In this document: positions 34,014-43,426 of the stretch, piece by piece | Position numbering within the stretch: the stretch's first letter is position 1 | Layout of the letters: each line of letters opens with the position of its first letter | Origin: Agelas oroides | Lineage: Eukaryota > Porifera > Demospongiae > Agelasida > Agelasidae | Length of the DNA: 64,000 nucleotides | Reading direction: 5' to 3' | Assembly: GCA_949130485.1 (NCBI GenBank) | Contig: OX422183.1 | Location: 10,824,543 to 10,888,542, forward strand | Notes under the pieces: model-generated | Databases searched by the model: none | Seen by the model: only the letters and a program-made list of their open reading frames with translations | What the model was told of the DNA's origin: nothing | Made by a program: the position numbers and the translations under genes

Positions 34014-37000
34014 GCACAGTTCCCCCTGCTGTTCCTTCAAATGTGAGAGTATCAAACACTACAAGCTCCCAGGTGCAAGTCACATGGTCTCTGACTCATC
34101 AGCATGCAGACGAGAGGGCAGAGTCCCTGATGCTCACAGTACTGTTCTCCAACGGGACGATAGCCCAGCAGTACCAGCTGGAGGGCAATGCAACTCAACA
34201 GATGGTGGACACTGTCCCTGGAATGGAGTACAGGGTGACTGTGTCTGTCTACAATCAGGATGGAACCAACACAACTGACCCAGTCCCATTCCAGACATCC
34301 CCTGGGCGTAAGTGTGCAGAATACAGTGTATATCAAACCACGTACGGTTTGGACACTCTAACATTGCCTCTCATTGCTAGCAGTATGAATGACATAATTG
34401 CCAAGCATAGCAAGGCTTGGTAATCATGATGTAAGCATAGCTAGGCTAGGTAGTTGTGTTGCATTGTCAGCCCCATACGTAATGTAAATGTATGTCACGT
34501 TTTCGGTTCCTGGGAGCTCCCCTCAAGTTGCTGCTGAGTGTGCATGATTGAGCAGAAGTGTGAGCCAAGAGCAAGTGAAGCATTCTCCATTGCTCATGAT
34601 CCCAATCCTAGATTGTTACTAAACAAGTGAGCAAGTTCGGAGTGAGCATCCAGCTGCCGTAATCAAACCCCATCGCTCGGTAGTTTTGGAATGTTCCTTA
34701 CTGAACAAAGGCAAAGTACTGGCTTTCCACAAATAGTCTCGCAGAACCAGACTCTCACACAAAACATAGGCGGCGGAACCAGGGGGCACCAGGGGCACGT
34801 GCCCCCCCTCGAAGAGATTTTGCTGCATAGTGCCCCCCCTTCAAGCTGTTAAGTGTGGTGACCTTTGTGACCGCTTTTGCAGTGAGCAATCACTGAACTA
34901 GTTTCAAAGTGAAGTACAAAGTAGAAACTGTTCTTGTCCAGGTCGTCAATTCGTCTATAAGATGCCCACCTCATCAGGCCCGACACAAGCAAGGTCGACT
35001 ATAGTGACTGAAACACCTCGTGACGACTGACGTGTATCATGGCGAATGCCGGTATTACTCCCGCCATGTACTCTAGTCGGACTAGTGGCATTTGGGTACA
35101 AATATGGCCTCAGAAGCGATCTCAGAGCACCTAATTTAAAAAATTTTGAGTAGTTCCAGCAGAAAATTAAAAACTATTGTCTCACGAAAGAGTATGCCCA
35201 CCCCCAACTTTTGGTTCAATTTCCTGCATAGGGTCAAATAATAGCTTTGTGTGGCTAACCAAGCACTTGTGGAGTTTTGAGAAGCACGTCCTCAAGCGGT
35301 TAGCCTCGTCCCCAGAGCCTGGGGACGAGGCTATTAAGCTGTATGCATAACTTATCTGAAGTAAGAAACTTTGTATTAGATTTCACTGAAGGTTATTGCT
35401 AGTTAGCTTTGAGTGGATGGATGTGTGGCTACTTTGGCTGCGCTCGTTAGCTACACCACACTCACTGTGGCATGTTGCTAGTGTTGTGTACAGCAGATTG
35501 CAAAAGTCTTGCAACAAGCATAGCTGACAGTGGAAAACCACAATTGATTTACTGTGTTTGAACCAAGAGGAAGGGCACGCTGAGGCGGGAAAGATAATTA
35601 GATTCATATGTGGTAACTCAATTGTGGTTTTCCACAGTTCAGTTTGCTTGTTGCAAGACTTTTGCAATCTGCTGTACCGTCAGGACTTGAGCTTCAAAGG
35701 CTGGTTACGTTGTTTTTACAGTGGTTTGCTGTTAACTTCTGCGGGGATGATGGATTCAAGGACATTGAGTCACCAAAAATACACATTGGTGCTCTTTTGT
35801 AGCTCAATGCGGAAACACTTGAAAGAGCACCCACCCCCCTCTTTGGCAAACTTGTGCTTTGCCCATGGGCTATCATTCACGAGACTGCGTACAGTACGTC
35901 GTAATACTTGCTTCCAATCTCGTCTAACCCACACGTTTCACAAATATTTGTGAGCGAATAGTCTGTCTGAACAGTCACTGAAGGCACAAAAGTTGATCAC
36001 ACTTTTTGCAAAGTTTTGACACAGAGGGGCCTTCTTCAGGCAGTACAACTAATGCTGGAAAGCCTCTTTACAATACAGGGGTCTGCATGTATGTATAATG
36101 TTTTGATATTAATTGTTACTTATTCCAGACTTGGACTAATTACTCCATTTCAGAACCAAACATCTCCTCTGTTGAGTTCACAAGACTGAACAGGATGACC
36201 TTTAATCTCTCAGTGAGTCTGGCCTACACGGGGGGTGGGGCCATCACCCACTTCAGAGTCTCATTCCGGAACACTGGAACCACCTCATGGTACCCTCTGA
36301 AAGATATCCCAGCTACCCCCAGTCCTGATTCAAGTCTGGTATGGAATGGGGTCATGAGCAGGAATGAATTTGCTGCTTATTACCAAGTGGAGTTTTTGCT
36401 GAATGTCACCAATCAGTATGGTTTTGAGTCAAATACCTTGCAAGCTGAGATAGATTTGGGTAAGTTTGTGTCTCATAGTCCCAGTCATTTTAACTGTTGA
36501 TATAAGTACTTCAATTGCACCTTAAAGGTCAGAGAGCACCACCAAAAAAGCTGTCCGTCGTGCACTGTGTTATAGTACTTGGACATTAAACTCTTTATAT
36601 ATATACATAGCTGCTGAACTCTATTTGGCTTGAAAAAATACATAATTATCTAATCGCGGCTGTTTCAAGTGAAAATGTAACGTGTACGTAAATTTAGAAT
36701 TTACGGTAAGTACTTGCATGCAAGGGGTATCCTGTAACCTTAAATGCTGCTTGCTATGCCCGAAATAATGAGCCATACATATTTTCATTGCCCTTTCCCA
36801 CATACTTCACAACCATGTACAGCTCCTTCACACCAAACGACAGCACCTTTACACCAAACCACAGCACCTTTACACCCAATTGTGACTGGAAATCTCATGA
36901 CTGTGCTCCCTGCTATACTTGTGCCTGCCTGTGCTGTCCTCGTATTGCTCCTAGTTGGTGCAGTTATTGCAATTGTATATGGTAGAAGGAGGAGGAGGAG

Positions 37001-40000
37001 GGGGAGGAAGATGAAGAAACAAAGTGTTGCTGTGAGATCAATAGACAGAGCTAAACTGAGTTCAACAAACACAGACGAAGCAGGAGCAGGTTTGGTGGAT
37101 AAATACATTGTCCAGTTAAAGAGATGCATTCACTCTGTCGTATTAAATGTTTTATTGCCTTCATTTGATCACTTGAGGGATGTGTTGCATTAACTTAGTA
37201 TGAAAGGAACCATTCATTTGGCATTTGCTTAACTTCCAAGAGAGGCTCCAAGGAAAGGCATGGCCATCATAATGCTTATATTGGATCCATGAACAAATCT
37301 ACTCTGACTGACTTTAAAAATCTATATGTACTTTCCTAACCCTTGTCCTTCCCCTTTTACTTGTGCATGTGCATCCAACTTTATTCTAACTTCTCAATCT
37401 CTCTTTAGGTATAAAATGTAGTCACACCACATTTTGTGCTTAATAACCTCCCATGTGCGAATGAGATCATCACTGATATGTAGTAGTTTATAATATCACA
37501 TCAGATATATTCTTAGTATGTATAAATACAATTCTTCCAGTAGATCCACAGTCTGTCAAATTGGTTGAGCTGCTACCAAGCAAAATGATCATTCCAAGTG
37601 GCATGCTCCAAGTTCTGAACACTATAGGACAAGGTCAGTGCGAAAAGATTGCACCTCCACAAACAAAGCAAAGTTATTATTTTACTTTTGTTACATTTTA
37701 GGAGAATTTGGTTCAGTATTCAAGGCTCATCTGAAGTGGCATAGGAGTGCTGAGACTAATGTTGTTGCTGTGAAAATAATGAAAGGTACATCATATCCAA
37801 TGTCCATCCCAGGTCCCTCAGGATTCTAAATTACATGCATAGCTCTCTTTGTCTTGGATATAACTTATATTATATATAGTCTACCAAGGCAGTAGTTACC
37901 CTATTGTATGTGTATGTAAAGCAGCATCAAGATATACAATTAGAGAATGTATACATCAGAAGAGTATGTAGAATCTCAGTAACAGCATGAACATGAACCT
38001 GTATGCCTATTTATATTTTAATGCAGTGACTAATGTGAAGTTCCATGCATCTTTCATTAAGGTGTGGTCACTCCAAATGATATTCACAAGCTTGAAGAGG
38101 AGGTTCTGAAGATGGTGTCTTTTAAGCATCCCAATGTGATGACTCTTATTGGAGTGTGTGAGAATCTCAGCGGGGGACCTGCCATAGTCATGCCTTACAT
38201 GGCCAATGGTAGTGTACTTGACTATCTCAGAAGGGAAAGAAAGAATTTAGTGCTACATGCACGGGCAAAGGAGAGTATGGTATGTGTGGTGATGTACATG
38301 TGTACTTTACATGCAGTTCACAGAGTGCAGTGATTTTGATGGCCGCTTTCCTAACTTTTGAGTATAATGAAATCTGAAATGCTAGTAGCCTACCAATATT
38401 CTTCTGTGCATCTATATGCTGTGTATCTAAATTACAATGCCATTCCGTTTTTCACCTGCATCACAACAGATAGGAGACTCCAAGTCTACAAAGTTGTGTA
38501 CACCATGTGCTTCACTGTCAATATATTATACTACAGATTTCCTCTGCTCAAACACTTCTTCTGGGAATGTGTCTGCAAATTGCCAAGGGAATGGAGTACT
38601 TGGCTGATCAGAAAATTGTTCACAGGGACCTTGCTGCACGCAACTGCATGTATGTTCATAACCACTACACTTTTACTACAGGAATATCTCATTGGCTTTT
38701 CTATGAATAGCTGCCTCTAACACAAATGATGCTGCTTAACTATGGAGTGAATGGGGAGAATGTAAAACATCACTTTATGTAGGTAGAACGTTTACAATCT
38801 AAGTGTGTAGTTTTAGTCAGTTTTAGCCAGTTCCTACAGTGTGGGGGTATTACTGCCCAAATGGGCAGTGATAAATTGTAATTGGGCAGTGATAAACACA
38901 GGTTTGCATGACATTTGACTCAGTGCATTGGTCCACTGTATAGCACTGCAAATTGCAACAATAATTATATTAGGACTGCCATTTGATGTCATTTCCTTTC
39001 TTGCAATGCACATTGCTCTGACATGTCTATGGCACGTGGTGTGACTCCAGATATTACTTTCTTTCCACTTGAATGAAAGGGGCAGTGATAAATTTCTCAA
39101 ATTTTAGGCACTGGTTTTAGCTGTTAATTTAGCAACATTTGGTCTCTGTTTGGATCACTTTCTATGATCTTTATACTTTATATCACATGATGTAGGATTG
39201 ATGCCGATGGAGTAATCAAAGTGGCTGACTTTGGTCTTGCTGAGGATGTCTACACCACAAACTACTACCGCTGGACAAAGGGTGATACCAACTTGAAGCT
39301 CCCTGTGAGATGGATGTCACCAGAGAGCACTCAGGATGGCATCTTCACTGAGAAGAGTGATGTTGTGAGTTGTAAAATAGCTGAAGGATGTGTCATTACA
39401 GCACTTGCATTAGGATAAAGAGTAGAGTGAATCAATATCAATCTGAAAGTATCTGTTAGTTTTATAGATACTTGTTGCATTTCTTGTACCTATGAAGCCC
39501 ATGAAAATAGTGAGCAAGTTTTGGACCATCTGGCCCATATGTTTGCCATGCTTTATGTATATCTAATCGCTGGAGTGGAATGTGGATTGAAACAGTAAAA
39601 CTAACTGCCCTATGTGTGTCAGATTACCTTCAATATCTCTTACCAGTCCCATGAACAAGTCGTTGCTGACACAATACCTCACAATAAGTAAGCTTAGGTA
39701 CTAGTACTACACATAACTAGCTAGCATGAATGTTTAGATTAGCAGCTCAATCCACGGTTTATGACAAATCGCTTTTGAACCTCCAGTGTTCATCCTCTCA
39801 GGCTAGTCTGAAGCATGAACACAATGCTGCCTCCCTTCATGTAACTTGCAACATTAGACACAACAAGAACCAAAAGATGCAACAGAAAGCTGGGTGGAGT
39901 CAAGTGTTCCATCATCAGTGCTCAGCATGCTTGTGGAATGGGCAACGAAGATCTAAACTAGCACTGCTCTACCCGTGTCAAATTACCTACAATAGCTCTT

Positions 40001-42053
40001 ACCAGTCCCATGAACAAGTCGTTGCTGACACAATACCTCACAATAAGTAAGCTTAGGCACTAGTACTACACATTAACTAGCTAGCGTGAATGTTTAAATT
40101 AGCAGCTCAATTCACGGTTTATGACAAATCGCTTTTGAACCTCCAGTGTTCATCCTCTCAGGCTAGTCTGAAGCATGAACACAATGCTGCCTCCCTTCAT
40201 GTAACTTGCAACATTAGACACAACAAGAACCAAAAGATGCAACAGAAAGCTGGGTGGGGTCAAGTGTTCCATCATCAGTGCTCAGCATGCTTGAAAGTAG
40301 CCTCGTTCCCAGGCTCTTGTGCGTGGGCAGAGCCTGGGAACGAGGCTAGCTTGAAATATAGACTTGAGATGTTATTGGGAGATTACTGGTGAGACAAGAA
40401 CACTAGGTAAATAAGCTCAGCCCAGTTAGCACAGTAGCTATGTGCATTTCAGAAATTCCATTGTTCATTCCATTTTCCATTACACTGTTTCAGTCTATAT
40501 TCCAGATCGATTACAGACACCCCTTAAGCCCCATCTGTGTTATATTTCAATGAACTTTAAGGTGAAATATTTATTTACCATGGCCTGTTATGACTTCTAC
40601 CATTCAAATGCTGACCAGGCCACTTTAGGTAGAAGGTAACCCCACTGATGTAAAGTTTGTAGCGATCCTTTACCTTGTAGCTGGGGGTTGGTAGCTAATT
40701 GTTTGTTTGGTACTAACCTATAACTAATTACACCCTGTTAACATGCAAGCCATAGTGTAATGTTACCATGACAACCGAAACAATAGGCAGTCCCATTGAA
40801 TGCTGTGTGTGTAAGTATGTTCACTTCTCTGACAGTTATATGAAGGAAAAGTATCAAATTTTGGTGGCATGCATAATAGAGAGATGGAATGACTTACATT
40901 TTTGGTGTTAACTCAACCTCATCTCTTAATGCAGTGGTCATTTGGAGTCACATGCTGGGAGGTGTTTAGTGGAGGAATGATACCATATGGTGGGATCAGT
41001 CCAATGGCACTGCTTCATCTCCTGCATAATGGAGAGCGACTCAGCAAACCCCCAAACTCAGCCTGCACAAATCGAATGTGAGTTTATATTATTCACAAGG
41101 ACACCTGGAATCCTAGCACTGCAAAAACAAATTGATTGTTTCAGTAACCACAGAGTAGTTATCCTGGTTGCAGACTAGCCAGAGAGACAGTGGTTATGAG
41201 AGGGTAATAGAGACTAATTGCGTAAGGCAACCTGAGAAGCAGCTACCCAGTTTACCTTACAACCACAACGCACTGACAACCTTCAAAACATCTGTGAGGG
41301 AATCACCATTAAGAGCATGGAAGCTCCTTACTGCAATTTTGAATTGCATTTGTAATGACTCCTTCACAGATGTTCTGGGGGTTGTCAGCGTATTGTGGTT
41401 GTAAGATGAACTGAGCAACTACCTCTTGGGTTGCCTTATACAATTAGTCTTCAATACCAAAGTAAACCTCTCATAACCACTGGCTCTCCAGCTTGTATGC
41501 AACCAAGGTAACAACTCTGTGGTTAAAACAACCAACTTGTTTTGCAGAACTAGAAGCTGTTGTGGTGGTGTATTTTGAACATCTCAATCTCCATAGCATA
41601 CATTGGAAGGAAAGAGGCTTGCCCACAATGATGAAAAATCCTCCTCCTATTATAGTATGAGATAATAGCAGACCCAATTAACTACATTAGCCCTGTTCGA
41701 ATGGGCCTGGGGACAAGGCTACATTGCCATTGGCACGTTTCAAGTAAAAAAATTATACCATTGAGGGTATACCTAGGATAATTGCTGCTGCAAGCCATTT
41801 TAAAGTAGTTGTACATTTTTTATTGAAGAATGTTGCCACTTTAGCATGGAATTTCCATTTACTTAGCTATTTCCTACTGCTGCAATGCTGGGATGGACAG
41901 CCTGAGAAACGACCTAATTTCAGTCAACTACTTGTCACTATCTCAACAATGCTGGAGGTAATCGGTGGTTACCTGGTTCTCAGTGCTACAGATGAGGGAA
42001 ACTCTCTTCTAGATACACATCCCTTCAAGTACAACTCGGTTACACTTGTTTAG
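24018..42053 (+). CDS. Gene B: receptor tyrosine kinase, Ig-Ig-Ig-FN3-FN3-TM-kinase
   Basis: Exons 24018-24096, 26321-26402, 27995-28191, 31324-31569, 31659-31973, 34020-34307, 36154-36459, 36823-37089, 37541-37633, 37702-37785, 38062-38279, 38537-38649, 39196-39364, 40935-41077 and 41867-42053. They total 2787 nt: 928 residues plus TAG at 42051, with every junction in phase. Order: signal peptide 1-26, Ig1 27-119, Ig2 120-201, Ig3 202-306, FN3 307-402 and 403-504, membrane helix about 532-557, kinase about 615-895, short tail. The Ig/FN3 layout recalls vertebrate TAM receptors (AXL/MER), but the activation segment reads RWMSPES rather than the TAM KWIAIES, and sponge RTK expansions are a closer fit. 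It should signal from the plasma membrane by tyrosine phosphorylation; the ligand is unknown. Confidence 0.9.
24097..26320 (+). other. Gene B intron 1
   Basis: The first 250 bp match the start of gene C intron 1. The remainder has no recognised gene. It contains a MITE end near 25749-25770 and ends in a short (CA)n tract that forms the acceptor. Confidence 0.6.
26321..28191 (+). other. Gene B Ig-like domain 1, split over two exons
   Basis: Exon 26321-26402 encodes [15 protein letters not shown] then [10 protein letters not shown] (first cysteine); exon 27995-28191 encodes [13 protein letters not shown] (core Trp) and DNEGVYTC (second cysteine). Donor GGGTTAGTG in phase 2; the split site matches gene A. 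Confidence 0.82.
26690..27369. mobile_element. Element with about 50-bp inverted ends in gene B intron 2
   Basis: GATAATGCCCATTTGAATCC at 26690 pairs with GGCTTCAAATGGGTATTATC ending at 27369, and AAATATGTATTA with TAATACATATTT. The inside contains CTCTAATTTATT / AAATTAGAGC type complements. No coding capacity is seen. Confidence 0.65.
28417..28617 (+). repeat. 44-bp direct repeat, two copies 157 bp apart
   Basis: GATGATGTGGAGGGCTAGTA begins both copies (about 28417 and 28574), which run on identically through GTTGCAAGAGT. Confidence 0.85.
29300..30441. mobile_element. 1.14-kb near-perfect palindrome in gene B intron 3
   Basis: Left arm 29300-29824 and right arm 29917-30441 are inverted copies around 29870.5; outer and inner ends give the same coordinate sum, so there is no net indel. 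I counted only a handful of mismatches (about 1%). The 92-bp loop is unique. Both arms carry the same outward-reading frame (about 95-165 codons, e.g. [18 protein letters not shown]), of unknown nature. It is a foldback transposon or a recent inverted duplication; a transcript of gene B could fold into a 525-bp duplex here. Confidence 0.93.
31324..31569 (+). other. Gene B Ig-like domain 2
   Basis: Phase 1-1 exon: [21 protein letters not shown] (first Cys), FITWIRN (Trp), HEGNYMC (second Cys). It is aligned with gene A exon 2281-2529, with low identity between the cysteines. Confidence 0.87.
31659..31973 (+). other. Gene B Ig-like domain 3, lacking cysteines
   Basis: Phase 1-1 exon with [31 protein letters not shown] and [10 protein letters not shown]. 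The Ig core Trp and D-x-G-x-Y are present, but no cysteine at all, as in gene A. Confidence 0.8.
32604..33620 (+). repeat. Duplicated intronic segments in gene B
   Basis: About 220 bp at 32702-32921 (GGATTAAATTTCAAGAAAA to AAGTAATGTA) recurs at 33400-33619 with about 5% change; a 50-bp block CCTTCAAAGTACAGGACA at 32609 recurs at 32922. A non-coding direct duplication. Confidence 0.85.
33939..34010 (+). repeat. (CA)n microsatellite at the acceptor of gene B FN3-1
   Basis: About 70 bp of CA repeat ending 10 bp before exon 34020, joined by AATGCACAG. Confidence 0.97.
35303..35338 (+). mobile_element. Minimal MITE hairpin of the TAGCCTCG family
   Basis: TAGCCTCGTCCCCAG and its complement back to back, flanked by CAAGCGGT and TAAGCTGT, a possible imperfect 8-bp target duplication. 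Confidence 0.7.
35488..35680. repeat. Inverted repeat, about 60-bp arms
   Basis: TACAGCAGATTGCAAAAGTC at 35490 and GACTTTTGCAATCTGCTGTA ending near 35678 pair, continuing through GTGGAAAACCACAATTGA. The spacer is about 70 bp. It lies in a gene B intron. Confidence 0.85.
36823..37089 (+). other. Gene B stalk, membrane helix and basic juxtamembrane exon
   Basis: A repeated stalk ([21 protein letters not shown]), then a 26-residue hydrophobic helix ([20 protein letters not shown]..) and [13 protein letters not shown], the stop-transfer signal that places the kinase in the cytoplasm. The donor GTTTGG at 37090 is unusual but in phase. Confidence 0.85.
39624..40296 (+). repeat. 360-bp tandem duplication in a kinase-domain intron
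   Basis: GATTAGCAGCTCAATCCACG at 39737 recurs at 40097 (AATTAGCAGCTCAATTCACG): period exactly 360, about 97% identical. Copy 2 is interrupted at 40297 by a MITE. Confidence 0.93.
40297..40349 (+). mobile_element. hAT-like MITE inserted into the second copy of the duplication
   Basis: TAGCCTCGTTCCCAGGCTCT and its complement AGAGCCTGGGAACGAGGCTA, flanked on both sides by GCTTGAAA. The 8-bp target duplication fits the hAT superfamily. Confidence 0.85.
41129..41541. mobile_element. Foldback element in the last intron of gene B
   Basis: Arms of about 190 bp: AACCACAGAG at 41146 pairs with CTCTGTGGTT ending at 41524, and GAGAGG at 41198 with CCTCTC at 41467 (same axis). Inner arms ACATCTGTGAGG / TTCACAGATGT also pair. 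Divergence about 15%, so older than the palindrome at 29300. Confidence 0.85.
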
Positions 42054-42365
42054 ACATAGCAATCTACTTGTTACAATGCATCATTTTGTAGCATTTATTA
42101 GTAAATATGCCACATTGCTTGTAATGTGGAAGTTATTTTTTTCCCACCCCCGTTGATGTGTTCATTATTTTTTTTGTCTTTTGTAATGCTCTCTGAGTGA
42201 ATTGAAGTGCAGCATAGCATAATGCAACTGTCAGCTAGTTGCATGCAGCTGTGGCTGTGTTCACAATTATTACCCGTTAATGTGACAGTTTCTACGGGTG
42301 CGAGTTACAATCCAGTTTGTCCTTCACATACCGAAATTCGAATTTTCCGGGTGTCATAAATGGAG

Positions 42366-42573
42366 GTTTCATTGGTCAAAATAACTCGCGCGCCGCTTGT
42401 GCAGTCTTGTTCCCATGTCCTGCGCCTGAGAACTAGACTACATATCGTGCGGTTAAAAAACTTACGCACGTGTTAATAAATTTTTGGGCTGGGCGTAGAA
42501 GAACTAGAAGATTGAAATACACAATTTAAAAGTGAGCTGTACTAAATTCGAGCGTCGATGCAGGTACGTAGCA
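42366..42573 (+). promoter_or_regulatory. Gene C upstream region, copy of the gene B promoter block
   Basis: ATTGGTCAAAATAACTCGCG, CGCGCGCC, TTACGCACGTG and TTAATAAATTT occur in the order seen upstream of gene B, about 90-200 bp before the ATG. It begins 310 bp after the stop codon of gene B. Confidence 0.65.
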
Positions 42574-43387
42574 ATGGGTGGAAGCAGAAGTTATCGTCTG
42601 GCGATTGCAGCGCTGGTGCTTGTCTGTTTACTCCGGACAGCTGACTCTCAAAGTGAGTGCCCATGTTTTCGGGTGGTGTGTTTAATTAGCTGCAACAACT
42701 GCTGAAACAGCTAGTTTGTGTAGCGCTATCTACTGCGTATATTGCGGCATGCAATAATAAACTTTGTGTTCTCTGCATAATACCGGTAGGCTGCAAGCGC
42801 AACGCGTAGGCAACCTGCAACGAGCTACGACTAACAACTCTGCAGAGCAAATGCCTAACTAAGGGGGAGCAATGACGTTCTAGTGGCCACCAGTAGTGTT
42901 GTATACTACATGTACTAACAAGCGTCAAAAGAAGATTTGATTAGATAATAGTATGAACGCACTATCGAATAACGCATGCCAGTGATTCATGGTTAAGTAA
43001 AATACCCACCTATTGCTCAAGAGACTGTTGATTTTTTTCTTATAACCATATTTATAGAACAGCTATTGCAGAACTACGGAGTTACAACGGACATTGCACT
43101 TTTCAAAAATTTAGCCTGATGGTGTACATAACTGTGTATAGGAAGAAGTGACCCTGTCCCCCACTCCAAAAAAAACCTATTTTGCCACTCTTCCAAACCT
43201 TGAGGTAGTAACATCAAACAAACAACAAAAAAAGGCTGGTGACCTTGGAATCATACCTTTTGATTTGTACATTTACAAACAACATCCCTCTTGCATGGAA
43301 TGAATGTTTAGTGTAACTTGTCCCATACAGCCACTCAATAGTAATGGTATGCTAGTGACTGCAATGGGCAGTGTGTGTGTATGTGTA

Positions 43388-43426
<39 letters not shown>

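Larger units (their letters stand above)
34020..36459 (+). other. Gene B FN3 domains 1 and 2 (two exons)
   Basis: Exon 34020-34307 ([33 protein letters not shown]) and exon 36154-36459 ([34 protein letters not shown]). Both are phase 1-1 and equal in length to their gene A partners. Confidence 0.87.
37541..42053 (+). other. Gene B tyrosine kinase domain (seven exons)
   Basis: Key residues are all present: glycine loop GQGEFGSVF (623-631), VAVK with Lys649, C-helix EEEVLKM (Glu664-666), HRDLAARN with Asp756, DFG with Asp774, activation-loop tyrosines YTTNYY (782-787), WMSPES, DVWSFGV and the late RP pair (KRPNFSQLL). AAR in the catalytic loop and the YY pair mark a receptor-type tyrosine kinase. 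The tail after the kinase is only about 35 residues with two tyrosines. The kinase appears active by sequence. Confidence 0.93.

Noticed and set aside
35558-35953. 131-codon + strand frame
   Set aside because: Overlaps the inverted repeat at 35488-35680 and has no recognisable domain.
24018-42053. Orthologue of vertebrate AXL/MER/TYRO3
   Set aside because: Ig plus FN3 layout is similar, but the TAM signature KWIAIES is absent and there are three Ig domains; convergent or deep relation only.
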